A stretch of 64,000 bases of DNA from Corynebacterium amycolatum SK46 (lineage in GTDB: Bacteria; Actinomycetota; Actinomycetes; Mycobacteriales; Mycobacteriaceae), in NCBI RefSeq assembly GCF_000173655.1, contig NZ_ABZU01000007.1, positions 1 through 64,000 of the forward strand, given 5' to 3'. Position 1 is the first letter of the stretch; each line of letters opens with the position of its first letter. The position numbers and the translations under genes were made by a program. Positions 1-8,284 of this stretch are shown piece after piece. The notes below the pieces were generated by a model. It saw only the letters and a list, made by a program, of their open reading frames with translations, did no database searches and was not told where the DNA came from.

Positions 1-4
1 AATA

Positions 5-271
5 ATGGTCAAGAACAAGACACGACAGCCCGCAGAGTGGATTGCTTGGGTGGCGGCCGCATTCGGGTGGTTGTGCTCGGCGTTTGTGTGGTCATCTGGT
101 GGCCCTGAACAACGAGTGGTCAGCATCGTATCTACGGTGATGGTAGTGATAGCGACGATAACGGTCGCAGCTATCGCAGTAACGAGGAAGAGCTCGGCGT
201 TAGGCGTACTTGCACTAGTTACCTTGCTTTCGCCCTTACTCATCCTTTTTGCATCGTTTGCTAGCTGGTGA
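5..271 (+). CDS. Small membrane protein of unknown function
   Basis: I do not recognise this 88-residue protein. It has a short charged N-terminus (KNKTR) and three hydrophobic stretches at about residues 13 to 30, 38 to 60 and 65 to 86, so it is probably a three-span inner-membrane protein. The ATG lies four bases from the window edge, so an upstream in-frame start or ribosome site cannot be excluded and the 5' end is uncertain. It is followed by a 348-base gap and is not obviously part of the mihF transcript. Confidence 0.55.
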   Translation: MVKNKTRQPAEWIAWVAAAFGWLCSAFVWSSGGPEQRVVSIVSTVMVVIATITVAAIAVTRKSSALGVLALVTLLSPLLILFASFASW

Positions 272-619
272 TTAAGGCGCATATCTTACGGGCGCGACTG
301 CCTGGGAAGTCGTTAAAAATGGCATACGCAGCAATCTGCCACTGCATCAAGGGCATTCCGTACAAAAACCGTGGTCAATTTCCATTCTCCTGGGCAAACG
401 GTGCTACAATCGCCGGAGTTGGTTGACCACGACCGAAAGGTGGGGCGGATATAGCCCTGGTGTCATTTTTATCGACACCCCGTCAGCATTTGCCTCAACA
501 ACCGGTAAGTGCGGTACGGTCTCCAATCGTTAAGCACGGTGTCCTTGCCTGCCTTCGGCGGACGCGAGGCTCGTGCTAGTAAATAAGAAGCTAACCAATC
601 TATTTTTACGGAGGAACAC
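272..619. other. Intergenic leader region upstream of mihF
   Basis: This 348-base stretch has no convincing ORF. A plausible -10 (TACAAT, 405 to 410) lies about 210 bases before mihF, which would give a long 5' leader, and a second TA-rich possibility lies near 453. The bases just before the start hold a strong ribosome site (GGAGG, 610 to 614). I see no known riboswitch signature. Confidence 0.4.
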
Positions 620-946
620 GTGGCCCTTCCGCAGTTGACCCCGGAGCAGCGTGCAGCAGCACTCGAGAAGGCAGCTCAGGCCCGCAAGGTACGCGCAGAG
701 CTCAAGGACAAGCTGAAGCGTGGCGCTACCGACCTGCCAGAGGTTCTCAAGCAGGCTGACGAGAACGAGATCATCGGCAAGATGAAGGTCTCCGCTCTGC
801 TCGAAGCTCTGCCGAAGGTCGGCAAGGTCAAGGCACAGGACATCATGAATGACCTGGAAATTGCACAGACCCGTCGTCTGCGTGGCCTGGGTGACCGTCA
901 GCGTCGCGCTCTGCTGGAGCGCTTCGGCTACGCAGTGGAGGACTAG
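620..946 (+). CDS. mihF: Mycobacterial-type integration host factor (mIHF)
   Basis: Small basic nucleoid-associated protein of the actinobacterial mIHF family, which binds and bends DNA and is unrelated to HU/IHF of enterobacteria. The 108 residues show a charged helical N-terminus (to about 45) and a C-terminal helix-two-turns-helix region with the PKVGK turn at 65 to 69 and an arginine-rich recognition segment near 84 to 98. The start is GTG, with GGAGG five bases upstream. It lies five bases before gmk, as in related genomes, so the two are probably co-transcribed. Confidence 0.93.
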   Translation: MALPQLTPEQRAAALEKAAQARKVRAELKDKLKRGATDLPEVLKQADENEIIGKMKVSALLEALPKVGKVKAQDIMNDLEIAQTRRLRGLGDRQRRALLERFGYAVED

Positions 947-951
947 TCGCC

Positions 952-1524
952 GTGGCCGGGAATGAAAACGGTCAGTTGGTAGTCCTCGCCGGCCCCGCCG
1001 GTGTAGGAAAATCCACTGTTGTCAGTCGGCTCCGTGCCGAGGTTCCCGGACTGTACTTCAGCGTTTCCATGACCACCCGCGCCGCACGGCCGGGTGAGGT
1101 CGATGGCCGCGACTATTTCTTCGTGACCCCGGAGAAGTTCCAACAGCATATTGATGCAGGAGAGATGCTCGAGTGGGCTGAGATCCACGGTGGTCTGCAG
1201 CGTTCTGGTACGCCGCGTGGCCCGGTGGATAAAGCTCTCGCCGAGGGCCGTCCAGTGCTCGTTGAGGTGGATCTGGCGGGTGCCCGTTCCATCCGTAAGG
1301 TAGCGCCGGATGCTCACCTGCTGTTCTTGGCCCCGCCAAGCTGGGAGATTCTCGTCAGCAGGCTCACTGGTCGTGGCACGGAAACCGAGGCGCAAGTCAA
1401 GCGTCGCCTGGAAACCGCGCGAGTCGAAATGGACGCTCAGCACGAATTCGATGAGGTTGTTGTCAACGACAATGTCGATGATGCTGTGGCAGCCATCGCT
1501 CGGGCGCTGACTACTGGCAAGTAA
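952..1524 (+). CDS. gmk: Guanylate kinase
   Basis: Cytosolic enzyme that phosphorylates GMP to GDP with ATP. The P-loop is at residues 14 to 21 (GPAGVGKS) and is followed by the typical GMP-binding stretch with [13 protein letters not shown] and the GRDYFFV motif (about 37 to 58). The length, 190 residues, is normal for the family. The start is GTG, directly after mihF. A hairpin with a T-run at 1553 to 1597 ends the mihF-gmk unit. A 166-codon ORF on the other strand across this gene is only a shadow. Confidence 0.96.
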   Translation: MAGNENGQLVVLAGPAGVGKSTVVSRLRAEVPGLYFSVSMTTRAARPGEVDGRDYFFVTPEKFQQHIDAGEMLEWAEIHGGLQRSGTPRGPVDKALAEGRPVLVEVDLAGARSIRKVAPDAHLLFLAPPSWEILVSRLTGRGTETEAQVKRRLETARVEMDAQHEFDEVVVNDNVDDAVAAIARALTTGK

Positions 1525-1552
1525 CAGGGCGACTCCACATCATAGATAGTAG

Positions 1553-1597
1553 AAACCGTTTTCAAGCAATGGTGTTTCTATTGCTACGACGGTTTTT
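1553..1597 (+). terminator. Rho-independent terminator after gmk
   Basis: AAACCGT at 1553 pairs with ACGG plus a T-run ending at 1597, and an inner AGCAAT/ATTGCT stem extends the hairpin. It lies 28 bases after the gmk stop and before rpoZ. Confidence 0.75.
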
Positions 1598-1641
1598 ATT
1601 GTCACCCCAGTAACTCACGTTCTATTGAGGAAAGATTTCTC

Positions 1642-1920
1642 GTGACCCAGGAAAATACCGCCACCGAGGCAGTGTTCGACCCGCCAATTGGTATTACCAA
1701 TCCGCCGATCGACGAGCTGCTTGGTAAGGCTTCTTCGAAGTACGCGCTGGCTATCTTCGCCGCCAAGCGCGCACGTCAGATTAATGACTACTACCAGCAG
1801 ATTGACGAAGGCATGCTGGAGTACGTTGGCCCGCTGGTTACTCCGGGGGTCGCTGAGAAGCCTCTGTCCATCGCTCTTCGTGAAATCAACGCTGGTCTGC
1901 TGGACCACACTGAGGGTTAG
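1642..1920 (+). CDS. rpoZ: RNA polymerase omega subunit
   Basis: Omega subunit, which helps beta-prime fold and assemble into RNA polymerase. The 92-residue protein has the conserved core [16 protein letters not shown] (about 21 to 36) followed by the KRARQIND helix. The C-terminus carries the actinobacterial extension ending in an ALREI segment. The start is GTG with a GAGGAAAG ribosome site. It precedes coaBC by 27 bases, the usual actinobacterial order. Confidence 0.95.
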   Translation: MTQENTATEAVFDPPIGITNPPIDELLGKASSKYALAIFAAKRARQINDYYQQIDEGMLEYVGPLVTPGVAEKPLSIALREINAGLLDHTEG

Positions 1921-1947
1921 AGCATTTCCTTAAGGGGAGATATCTGT

Positions 1948-3228
1948 ATGCATACCGCCGGTAATGCTGACGTATCCGAATGTTTAAAGGTTGTCGTCGG
2001 GGTTGCCGGCGGCATTGCTGCATATAAGGCCGCACACGTTGTTCGTGGCTTCAAGGAACTCGGTCACGATGTTCGCGTCGTTCCCACTGAGTCCGCATTG
2101 AACTTTGTAGGTGCAGCTACTTTCGAGGCACTGTCGGGGAACCCGGTGTCGACTACGGTTTTTGACGCAGTCGACGAAGTACAGCACGTTCGAGTGGGCC
2201 AGGAGGCCGATCTCGTCGTCGTAGTTCCCGCGACTGCCGACTTTATGGCGCGTGCCGCACACGGGCGTGCCGACGACCTGCTCACCGCGACTTTACTTGT
2301 AGCGACCTGCCCGGTGGTTCTGGCCCCTGCCATGCACACCGAGATGTGGAACCATCCAGCTACCCGCGAGAACGTCGAAACGCTGCGACGCCACGGCACG
2401 ATTGTGCTCGACCCGGCACATGGCCGACTGACCGGCAAGGACACAGGTCCAGGCCGTCTGCCCGAGCCGGAGCAGATTGTCTCGCTGGCATTGGCTGCCG
2501 TCGAGAATCCACGCCACTTCCGCCGAGACTTCGAGGGCGTCCGCTTCATGATTACTGCCGGCGGCACCCGCGAGGCCATCGATCCTGTTCGCTTTATCGG
2601 CAACCACTCTTCTGGCCGCCAGGGGTATGCACTCGCTGAAATGGCCGCTCAGCGTGGTGCCCAAGTCACTGTGGTCGCAGGTCACACAGATCAGCTGGCG
2701 ACCCCGTTGGGCGCTACCGTTGTCAAGGTTGACTCCACGTTGGAAATGGCCGAGGCGACCTATGAACATGCCAAGTTAGCCGATGTCTGCATTTTTGCTG
2801 CTGCCGTCGCAGACTTCCGTCCAGCATCCGCCGCTGGGTCCAAGATGAAAAAGGGCGTCGCAGATGATGCTTTAAGCAATATCCAACTCGTGGAGAACCC
2901 GGATATTCTGGCTACCACTGTGCAGCGTCGTCAAGCGGGAGAGATTCCGGCGACCACGACGATGGTGGGTTTTGCAGCTGAAACCGGTGACGAGACGACG
3001 ACACCGCTCGAGCTTGCGAAGCAGAAAATTGTGCGCAAAGGCTGCGATTTGCTGATGTGTAACGACGTCTCGGGTGGGCAAACTTTCGGTGCGACGGACA
3101 ACGTCGGATGGTTGCTGTCTCTCGATGGCGAGCAGTGGGACGTGCCGCGGGGCTCAAAATTCTCGGTGGCCGGTTCGATTTTGGACGCAGTTTCCGAGCT
3201 GCGACAGGAACCTCAGCCAGCGGAGTAG
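1948..3228 (+). CDS. coaBC: Bifunctional phosphopantothenoylcysteine decarboxylase / phosphopantothenate-cysteine ligase
   Basis: Two consecutive steps of coenzyme A synthesis: ligation of cysteine to phosphopantothenate (CoaB) and decarboxylation to phosphopantetheine (CoaC). The N-terminal flavoprotein half runs to about residue 190, with GGIAAYK near 21 to 27, a candidate catalytic histidine at 80 and PAMHTEMW near 127 to 134. The ligase half starts near 195, with GGTREAIDPVRFI and NHSSGRQG (219 to 226). The length, 426, is typical. The ATG has AGGGGAG upstream. Confidence 0.95.
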   Translation: MHTAGNADVSECLKVVVGVAGGIAAYKAAHVVRGFKELGHDVRVVPTESALNFVGAATFEALSGNPVSTTVFDAVDEVQHVRVGQEADLVVVVPATADFMARAAHGRADDLLTATLLVATCPVVLAPAMHTEMWNHPATRENVETLRRHGTIVLDPAHGRLTGKDTGPGRLPEPEQIVSLALAAVENPRHFRRDFEGVRFMITAGGTREAIDPVRFIGNHSSGRQGYALAEMAAQRGAQVTVVAGHTDQLATPLGATVVKVDSTLEMAEATYEHAKLADVCIFAAAVADFRPASAAGSKMKKGVADDALSNIQLVENPDILATTVQRRQAGEIPATTTMVGFAAETGDETTTPLELAKQKIVRKGCDLLMCNDVSGGQTFGATDNVGWLLSLDGEQWDVPRGSKFSVAGSILDAVSELRQEPQPAE

Positions 3229-3262
3229 CCGATGCCTACTACGGCAACTGAACCGCTTGGTC

Positions 3263-3268
3263 TATAAT
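3263..3268 (+). promoter_or_regulatory. Candidate -10 for metK
   Basis: A perfect TATAAT lies in the coaBC-metK gap about 78 bases before the metK start. No strong -35 is visible at 17 bases, as is common in corynebacteria. The leader that follows is GC-rich and could form a weak CCCAC/GTGGG hairpin. Confidence 0.5.
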
Positions 3269-3346
3269 TATCGAATCAAACGAAAGCCCACGCCGCAGCG
3301 ACACCGCAGGGGTGGGGAAATGATCTAGAAGAAAGTTGTACTGCTC

Positions 3347-4564
3347 GTGGCCTCTAATCTTCGGCTGTTTTCCAGTGAATCCGTTACCGAGGGGCACCCA
3401 GATAAGATTTGCGACTCGATTTCGGACTCCATCCTCGACGCTATGCTCGCGCAGGATTCTGCATCGATGGTCGCCGTTGAGACTGTGGTGACTACCGGTT
3501 TAGTCCATGTTGTTGGCGAGGTTCGTACGAAAAGCTACGTTGACATCCCCGGTATTGTCCGGAGTCGACTGAAGGAAATCGGTTTCGATTCTTCTGAAAA
3601 AGGCTTTGACGGCAAGACCTGTGGCGTGTCCATTTCGATTGGTGAGCAGTCCTCAGACATCCACGACGGTGTGCACACTTCTCTGGAAGCACGCAGCTCT
3701 GACGGCGAAGTCGAAGCAGAAGATCTCAAGGGCGCTGGCGACCAGGGGCTGATGTTCGGCTACGCTACCAACGAAACTCCGGAGTACATGCCGCTGCCGA
3801 TTGCGCTGGCGCACCGCCTAGCTCGCCGCTTGACGCAGGTACGCAAGGAAGGCATCGTCCCGTCGCTCCGGCCGGACGGTAAGACTCAGGTCACCTTCGC
3901 TTACGACGAAGACAATAACCCGGTGTACTTGGACACCGTTGTGGTGTCCACGCAGCACGACCCGGATGTGACCCAGGAGTGGATTACCGAGCAGATTAAG
4001 ACTCACGTCGTCGATTGGGTGCTCGACGACGCTAACTTGCGCGAGCGCTTTGTTACCGATGAATTGAAGCTGCTGGTTAACCCGTCTGGCCAGTTTATTA
4101 TCGGTGGCCCGATGGGCGATGCCGGCCTGACCGGCCGCAAGATTATCGTCGACACTTACGGCGGTATGGCTCGTCACGGTGGCGGCGCATTCTCGGGTAA
4201 GGACCCGTCAAAGGTGGACCGCTCCGCCGCTTATGCCACCCGTTGGGTTGCGAAGAATGCCGTGGCTGCGGGTCTGGCTGACCGCCTTGAGATTCAGGTC
4301 GCCTACGCTATCGGTCGCGCTCGCCCGGTAGGCCTTTACGTCGATTCTTTCGGCACCGGTCACGTTTCGGACGACGCCATCCGCGAGGCTATCAACAAGG
4401 TCTTCGACCTTCGTCCGGCCGCTATTATTCGTGACCTGGACTTGCTGCGCCCGATTTATGCGCAGACCTCCGCCTACGGTCACTTCGGCCGAACTGACTT
4501 GGACCTGCCGTGGGAGCAACTCAACCGTGTTGAAGAGCTCCGCGCAGCCGCTGGCCTGGGATAA
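3347..4564 (+). CDS. metK: S-adenosylmethionine synthetase
   Basis: Makes S-adenosylmethionine from methionine and ATP in the cytosol. The 405-residue protein has the N-terminal ATP site GHPDK (16 to 20), [11 protein letters not shown] (129 to 139) and the glycine-rich loop [16 protein letters not shown] (about 277 to 292). The start is GTG with a modest AGAAAG upstream. It has its own likely promoter in the gap behind coaBC and ends 49 bases before priA. Confidence 0.97.
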   Translation: MASNLRLFSSESVTEGHPDKICDSISDSILDAMLAQDSASMVAVETVVTTGLVHVVGEVRTKSYVDIPGIVRSRLKEIGFDSSEKGFDGKTCGVSISIGEQSSDIHDGVHTSLEARSSDGEVEAEDLKGAGDQGLMFGYATNETPEYMPLPIALAHRLARRLTQVRKEGIVPSLRPDGKTQVTFAYDEDNNPVYLDTVVVSTQHDPDVTQEWITEQIKTHVVDWVLDDANLRERFVTDELKLLVNPSGQFIIGGPMGDAGLTGRKIIVDTYGGMARHGGGAFSGKDPSKVDRSAAYATRWVAKNAVAAGLADRLEIQVAYAIGRARPVGLYVDSFGTGHVSDDAIREAINKVFDLRPAAIIRDLDLLRPIYAQTSAYGHFGRTDLDLPWEQLNRVEELRAAAGLG

Positions 4565-4599
4565 ACACCACCCGCCAGCATTACCCTGGGGTGGGGCAG

Positions 4600-4613
4600 T
4601 AGAGTAAGACTCT
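4600..4613 (+). promoter_or_regulatory. Candidate leaderless -10 for priA
   Basis: TAGAGT at 4600 to 4605 fits the actinobacterial TANNNT -10 and ends eight bases before the priA ATG, with no ribosome site between. The mRNA may therefore start at the A of the ATG. Confidence 0.4.
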
Positions 4614-6650
4614 ATGACCGACGCCCCTTTCGCACCCGCCGCCGCAGCTGAGAAGCTGCCAGTCGCGCGGGTGCTTCCGCTTTTGGGGTTACCGCAGTTG
4701 GATCGCCCCTTCGATTACCTGGTTCCGCGCGCACTAGCCGAGGAAGCGGTCGTCGGTTGCCGCGTGCGGATTCGCTTCCACGGCCAATTGGTCAATGCGC
4801 TGGTGCTGGAGCGCTGTGCCACGCCCACTCACGACGGCAAACTGTCCTATCTCAAGGATGTCATCAGCTCTGAGGTTGTCTATCCGCCACAGCTTCGACG
4901 GTTGGTGGATTCTCTGGCGGAGTATTACGGCGCAACGCGCTCAAACATCATTCGCTCCGCCATCCCAACCCGTCATGCACGGGCCGAACGTGCCCGCAAG
5001 GAAAATATGCCCCCGACGTGGGAAGAGTTGGGAAAGCTTGCCACCGAAGATCCGGACCTTTCCGCTTGGGGCAACTACGTCTTCGGCGAATCCTTTGTCG
5101 ATTCCGTCCGCAAGGGCGCCCCGGCGCGCGCAGCGTGGCAGCCAGTTCCAGGCGAACAGGTCGCAGCCATGCTAGCCGCGCTCAGCGTTTCGGTCGCCCG
5201 CGATGGTGGCGGCGTTCTCATCATTGTTCCGGACGCACGCACGCAGGCGCGCTTCGAGAGCGCTTTTCGCGAGCTCATTTCTGCCCGTCAGCTCACTCTT
5301 CTCGGGGCTGGCCTCGGTCCCGAGTCCCGCTATCGCCGCTACCTGGATATCCTGCACGGCCAGGGACGCATAGTCGTCGGCACGCGCTCGGCAGCGTACG
5401 CGCCAGTGAAGAATCTGCGTTTAGCAGTGATTGTCGATGATGGCGATGACAACCTCGTAGACCCCCGCGCACCCTACGTGCACTCTCGCGAGGTGCTGGT
5501 CACGCGTAGTGCGCAGGAGGGGTGCGCTCTCATTTTTGCGTCGTATAGCCGGACAGCCGAGGTGCAGCTGCTGGTCTCCTCAGGTTGGGCGCACAATCTG
5601 GTAGCAGGCACTGACGCCCTGGCTGAGTCCATGCCGGAGATGATCGCCTCGACGGACACTTCCGAAGACCCGGATGACGTCAGTAGGGGACGCCTTCCTG
5701 CCATCGCTTTTCGACGGGCAAAAGCCGCTCTGCGCGAAGAGCTTCCGATTCTGGTCCAGGTACCCCGCAAGGGATATGTGCCGACACTGTCGTGTCGCTC
5801 CTGTGGCGCGCCTGCGCGCTGTCGCTGGTGTAACGGTCCACTGGGAATTCCACCGTCCGATAACCCGGACGATCCGGCGCCGCCGACCTGTCGGTGGTGT
5901 GGCCGCATCGACATCCACCACCGTTGCCATAGCTGTGGTTCCACCAAGATTCGGCCAGTCGTGGTCGGCAGTGAACGTACGGCGGAAGAGTTTGGCCGTA
6001 TTTTCAGTCCATTCCCAGTCGTCGCTTCCTCTGGCGAACGCATTGTTGACGACATTCCCGAAGGCCCGAGGGTCGTGGTGGCCACGCCGGGAGCCGAGCC
6101 TTATGCGCCGGCGGGCTACGGTGCAGTGATGCTGCTGGACACTTGGGCGATGCTCGGCCGGCAGGACTTGCGCGCTCACGAAGAGGCATATGCGCATTGG
6201 TCTCGAGCTGTCACGCTTGCGCGCCCGCGGGAGCGAGGCGGGGCGGTGGTTATCGATGCGGATGCTGCAGTCCCGACTGTGGCCGATCTCCTGGCATGGG
6301 ACGCGGTAGGCGCTGCGAATAGGGAATTGGCCGACCGTACAGCTGCCGCTCTGCCTCCGGCCTTTCACGTGGCAGCAGTGGATGGGACTGAAGAGGGCCT
6401 GCGTAACTTCATGGAGTCCCTGGAGGTTCCATCGGGTGCGGAAATCCTGGGGCCGGTAGACCTTCCCCGCAATGCCAGGCCACCAGCAGGCGTGGAACCG
6501 GGTACACCTATTCAGCGGATGTTGGTGCGCTGTGACCGTCGCCAAGCACGGGCAGTGGGAGCGGCGTTGAAGGCAGCACAGGTCGTTCGAGCGACCAGGA
6601 AGGACCCGACGCCAGTGCGCGTCGTCGTCGATCCGATTAATTTCGGCTAG
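4614..6650 (+). CDS. priA: Primosomal protein N' (PriA), helicase-degenerate actinobacterial form
   Basis: PriA family protein, which in other bacteria restarts stalled replication forks. The N-terminal DNA-binding domain (about 18 to 115) and the zinc-binding region (about 395 to 441, eight cysteines in CxxC pairs) are clear. The Walker A motif expected near residue 200 is missing: the segment reads GVLIIVPDART instead of a GxGKT loop, and the other helicase motifs are not recognisable. This is known for actinobacterial PriA, so the protein is probably a structural restart factor, not a helicase. Length 678. Confidence 0.88.
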   Translation: MTDAPFAPAAAAEKLPVARVLPLLGLPQLDRPFDYLVPRALAEEAVVGCRVRIRFHGQLVNALVLERCATPTHDGKLSYLKDVISSEVVYPPQLRRLVDSLAEYYGATRSNIIRSAIPTRHARAERARKENMPPTWEELGKLATEDPDLSAWGNYVFGESFVDSVRKGAPARAAWQPVPGEQVAAMLAALSVSVARDGGGVLIIVPDARTQARFESAFRELISARQLTLLGAGLGPESRYRRYLDILHGQGRIVVGTRSAAYAPVKNLRLAVIVDDGDDNLVDPRAPYVHSREVLVTRSAQEGCALIFASYSRTAEVQLLVSSGWAHNLVAGTDALAESMPEMIASTDTSEDPDDVSRGRLPAIAFRRAKAALREELPILVQVPRKGYVPTLSCRSCGAPARCRWCNGPLGIPPSDNPDDPAPPTCRWCGRIDIHHRCHSCGSTKIRPVVVGSERTAEEFGRIFSPFPVVASSGERIVDDIPEGPRVVVATPGAEPYAPAGYGAVMLLDTWAMLGRQDLRAHEEAYAHWSRAVTLARPRERGGAVVIDADAAVPTVADLLAWDAVGAANRELADRTAAALPPAFHVAAVDGTEEGLRNFMESLEVPSGAEILGPVDLPRNARPPAGVEPGTPIQRMLVRCDRRQARAVGAALKAAQVVRATRKDPTPVRVVVDPINFG

Positions 6651-6710
6651 CTGCTAAAATGAGCGCGTTATCGCTTGATTCACACCAGTTTTCTTGGAGG
6701 CTCTAAGTTC

Positions 6711-7214
6711 ATGGCAGTTCGTGAGGTACGTCTTTTCGGCGATCCGGTGTTGCTGTCCAAGGCGGAAACCGTCACTGATTTCGACGCGACGCTGTCGCAC
6801 CTGATTGATGACATGTTCGACACGATGGACGAGCAACAGGGCGTCGGGCTCGCGGCAAACCAGGTCGGCGTGCTGCAGCGCGTCTTTGTCTACGACTGCA
6901 ATGGCACCCGCGGGCACATCGTCAATCCGGAATGGGAAGCCATCGGCGACGAGACTGTCCACGAAATCGAAGGATGCCTATCTATCCCGGGTATTAATGG
7001 ACCCGTGACTCGACACGCACGTGTGCGCGTTACTGGCCAGGATCGCCACGGCACACCGGTGAGCTTCGAAGCTGATGATTTGCTGGCTCGCTGCGTACAG
7101 CATGAAAGCGACCACCTGGACGGTGTCCTGTTTTTGAAGCGGCTCGAGGGCGACGAGCGCAAGACCGCGATGCGTTCTCTACGTGAACAGGACTGGTTCC
7201 TCAACCGCGGTTAA
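6711..7214 (+). CDS. def: Peptide deformylase
   Basis: Metalloenzyme that removes the formyl group from nascent proteins. All three family motifs are present: GVGLAANQVG (about 44 to 53), EGCLS with its metal-binding cysteine (about 87 to 91) and HESDHLDG with the HExxH metal site (about 131 to 138). I chose the ATG at 6711 because GGAGG lies 10 bases upstream; the longer TTG-started frame from 6675 would include that ribosome site. This gives 167 residues. Its partner fmt follows 95 bases later. Confidence 0.94.
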   Translation: MAVREVRLFGDPVLLSKAETVTDFDATLSHLIDDMFDTMDEQQGVGLAANQVGVLQRVFVYDCNGTRGHIVNPEWEAIGDETVHEIEGCLSIPGINGPVTRHARVRVTGQDRHGTPVSFEADDLLARCVQHESDHLDGVLFLKRLEGDERKTAMRSLREQDWFLNRG

Positions 7215-7309
7215 CTCACCTGCGCCGAGCCCCTCCGGGTGTGGCGCCCCGAGTTTCATCACTAGATTAACTAGAACAACTAGGTCCACCAGGAAGGAAT
7301 CCACTTACT

Positions 7310-8284
7310 GTGCGCCTGATTTTTGCCGGAACCCCGGAACCCGCTGTCGTTGCACTGAAGAAGTTGCTCGAAGACTCCCACCATGAGATCGTCGCTGTTC
7401 TCACTCGCCCTGATGCCCGCCGTGGCCGCGGCAAGTCGCTTTCGCCCTCGCCGGTGAAGGCTTTGGCCTTGGAACACGACATTCCCGTGCTCACCCCGAC
7501 GACCCTGCGCGATGAGGAAATCCAACAGCAGATTCGCGAACTAAACGCCGACTGCATCCCGGTGGTCGCCTACGGCAATCTCGTGCCGGAGGAATTGCTC
7601 GATGTACCGACGCACGGCTGGGTTAATCTGCATTTCTCGCTGCTTCCTACTTGGCGAGGTGCCGCGCCGGTGCAGGCAGCTATCGCCGCTGGCGATGAAG
7701 TCACGGGCGCCAGTACTTTCCGGATTGAAAAGGGCCTGGATACCGGACCAGTTTTCGGTACCGTCACCGAAGCGATTCGCCCGACCGATAATGCCGACGA
7801 CCTTTTGACCCGCCTCGCATACTCCGGCGCAGATCTTCTAGCCGCCACCATGGACGGCATCGAAGCCGGTGCGTTGCGTCCGACCGCTCAGCCGGAACAG
7901 GATGTCAGTTACGCCGCTAAGTTCGGGCCGGAGGATGCCCGAATCATTTGGACGCAGCCGCGCCATCTTCTCGACCGCCGCGCTCGCGCGTTCACGCCTG
8001 CCCCAGGTGCGTGGACGACCCTCGACGGCTCACGTTTGAAGGTCGGAGAGCTCACCCCGCTTTCCGACGAGGACAGCGCCGCAGTCGAAGAGGTGCGAAA
8101 GGCAGCTGATCCGGAGGCGGCAGCCGCCACACCGGGTGAGTTGGTAGTGGAGAAGCACCGGGTATCCGTGCGTTGTGCCGATGGCTATGTGCAGCTGGTG
8201 AAGGTGCAGCCACAGGGTAAGAAGATGATGGATGCGTCCGACTGGGCGCGAGGTAGCCAACCCGGCGGAAAGGTCTGCGAGTAA
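7310..8284 (+). CDS. fmt: Methionyl-tRNA formyltransferase
   Basis: Formylates initiator methionyl-tRNA using 10-formyltetrahydrofolate. The N-terminal Rossmann-like domain has the catalytic stretch NLHFSLLPTWRGAAPV (about 106 to 121), and the flexible GRGKSLSPSPVK loop lies near 44 to 55. The C-terminal tRNA-binding domain runs from about 205 to 324. The start is GTG with AGGAAGG upstream. rsmB begins on the base after the fmt stop codon, so the two are translationally linked. Confidence 0.96.
   Translation: MRLIFAGTPEPAVVALKKLLEDSHHEIVAVLTRPDARRGRGKSLSPSPVKALALEHDIPVLTPTTLRDEEIQQQIRELNADCIPVVAYGNLVPEELLDVPTHGWVNLHFSLLPTWRGAAPVQAAIAAGDEVTGASTFRIEKGLDTGPVFGTVTEAIRPTDNADDLLTRLAYSGADLLAATMDGIEAGALRPTAQPEQDVSYAAKFGPEDARIIWTQPRHLLDRRARAFTPAPGAWTTLDGSRLKVGELTPLSDEDSAAVEEVRKAADPEAAAATPGELVVEKHRVSVRCADGYVQLVKVQPQGKKMMDASDWARGSQPGGKVCE

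Noticed and set aside
943..1443. 166-codon minus-strand ORF over gmk
   Set aside because: Antisense shadow of a clear guanylate kinase.
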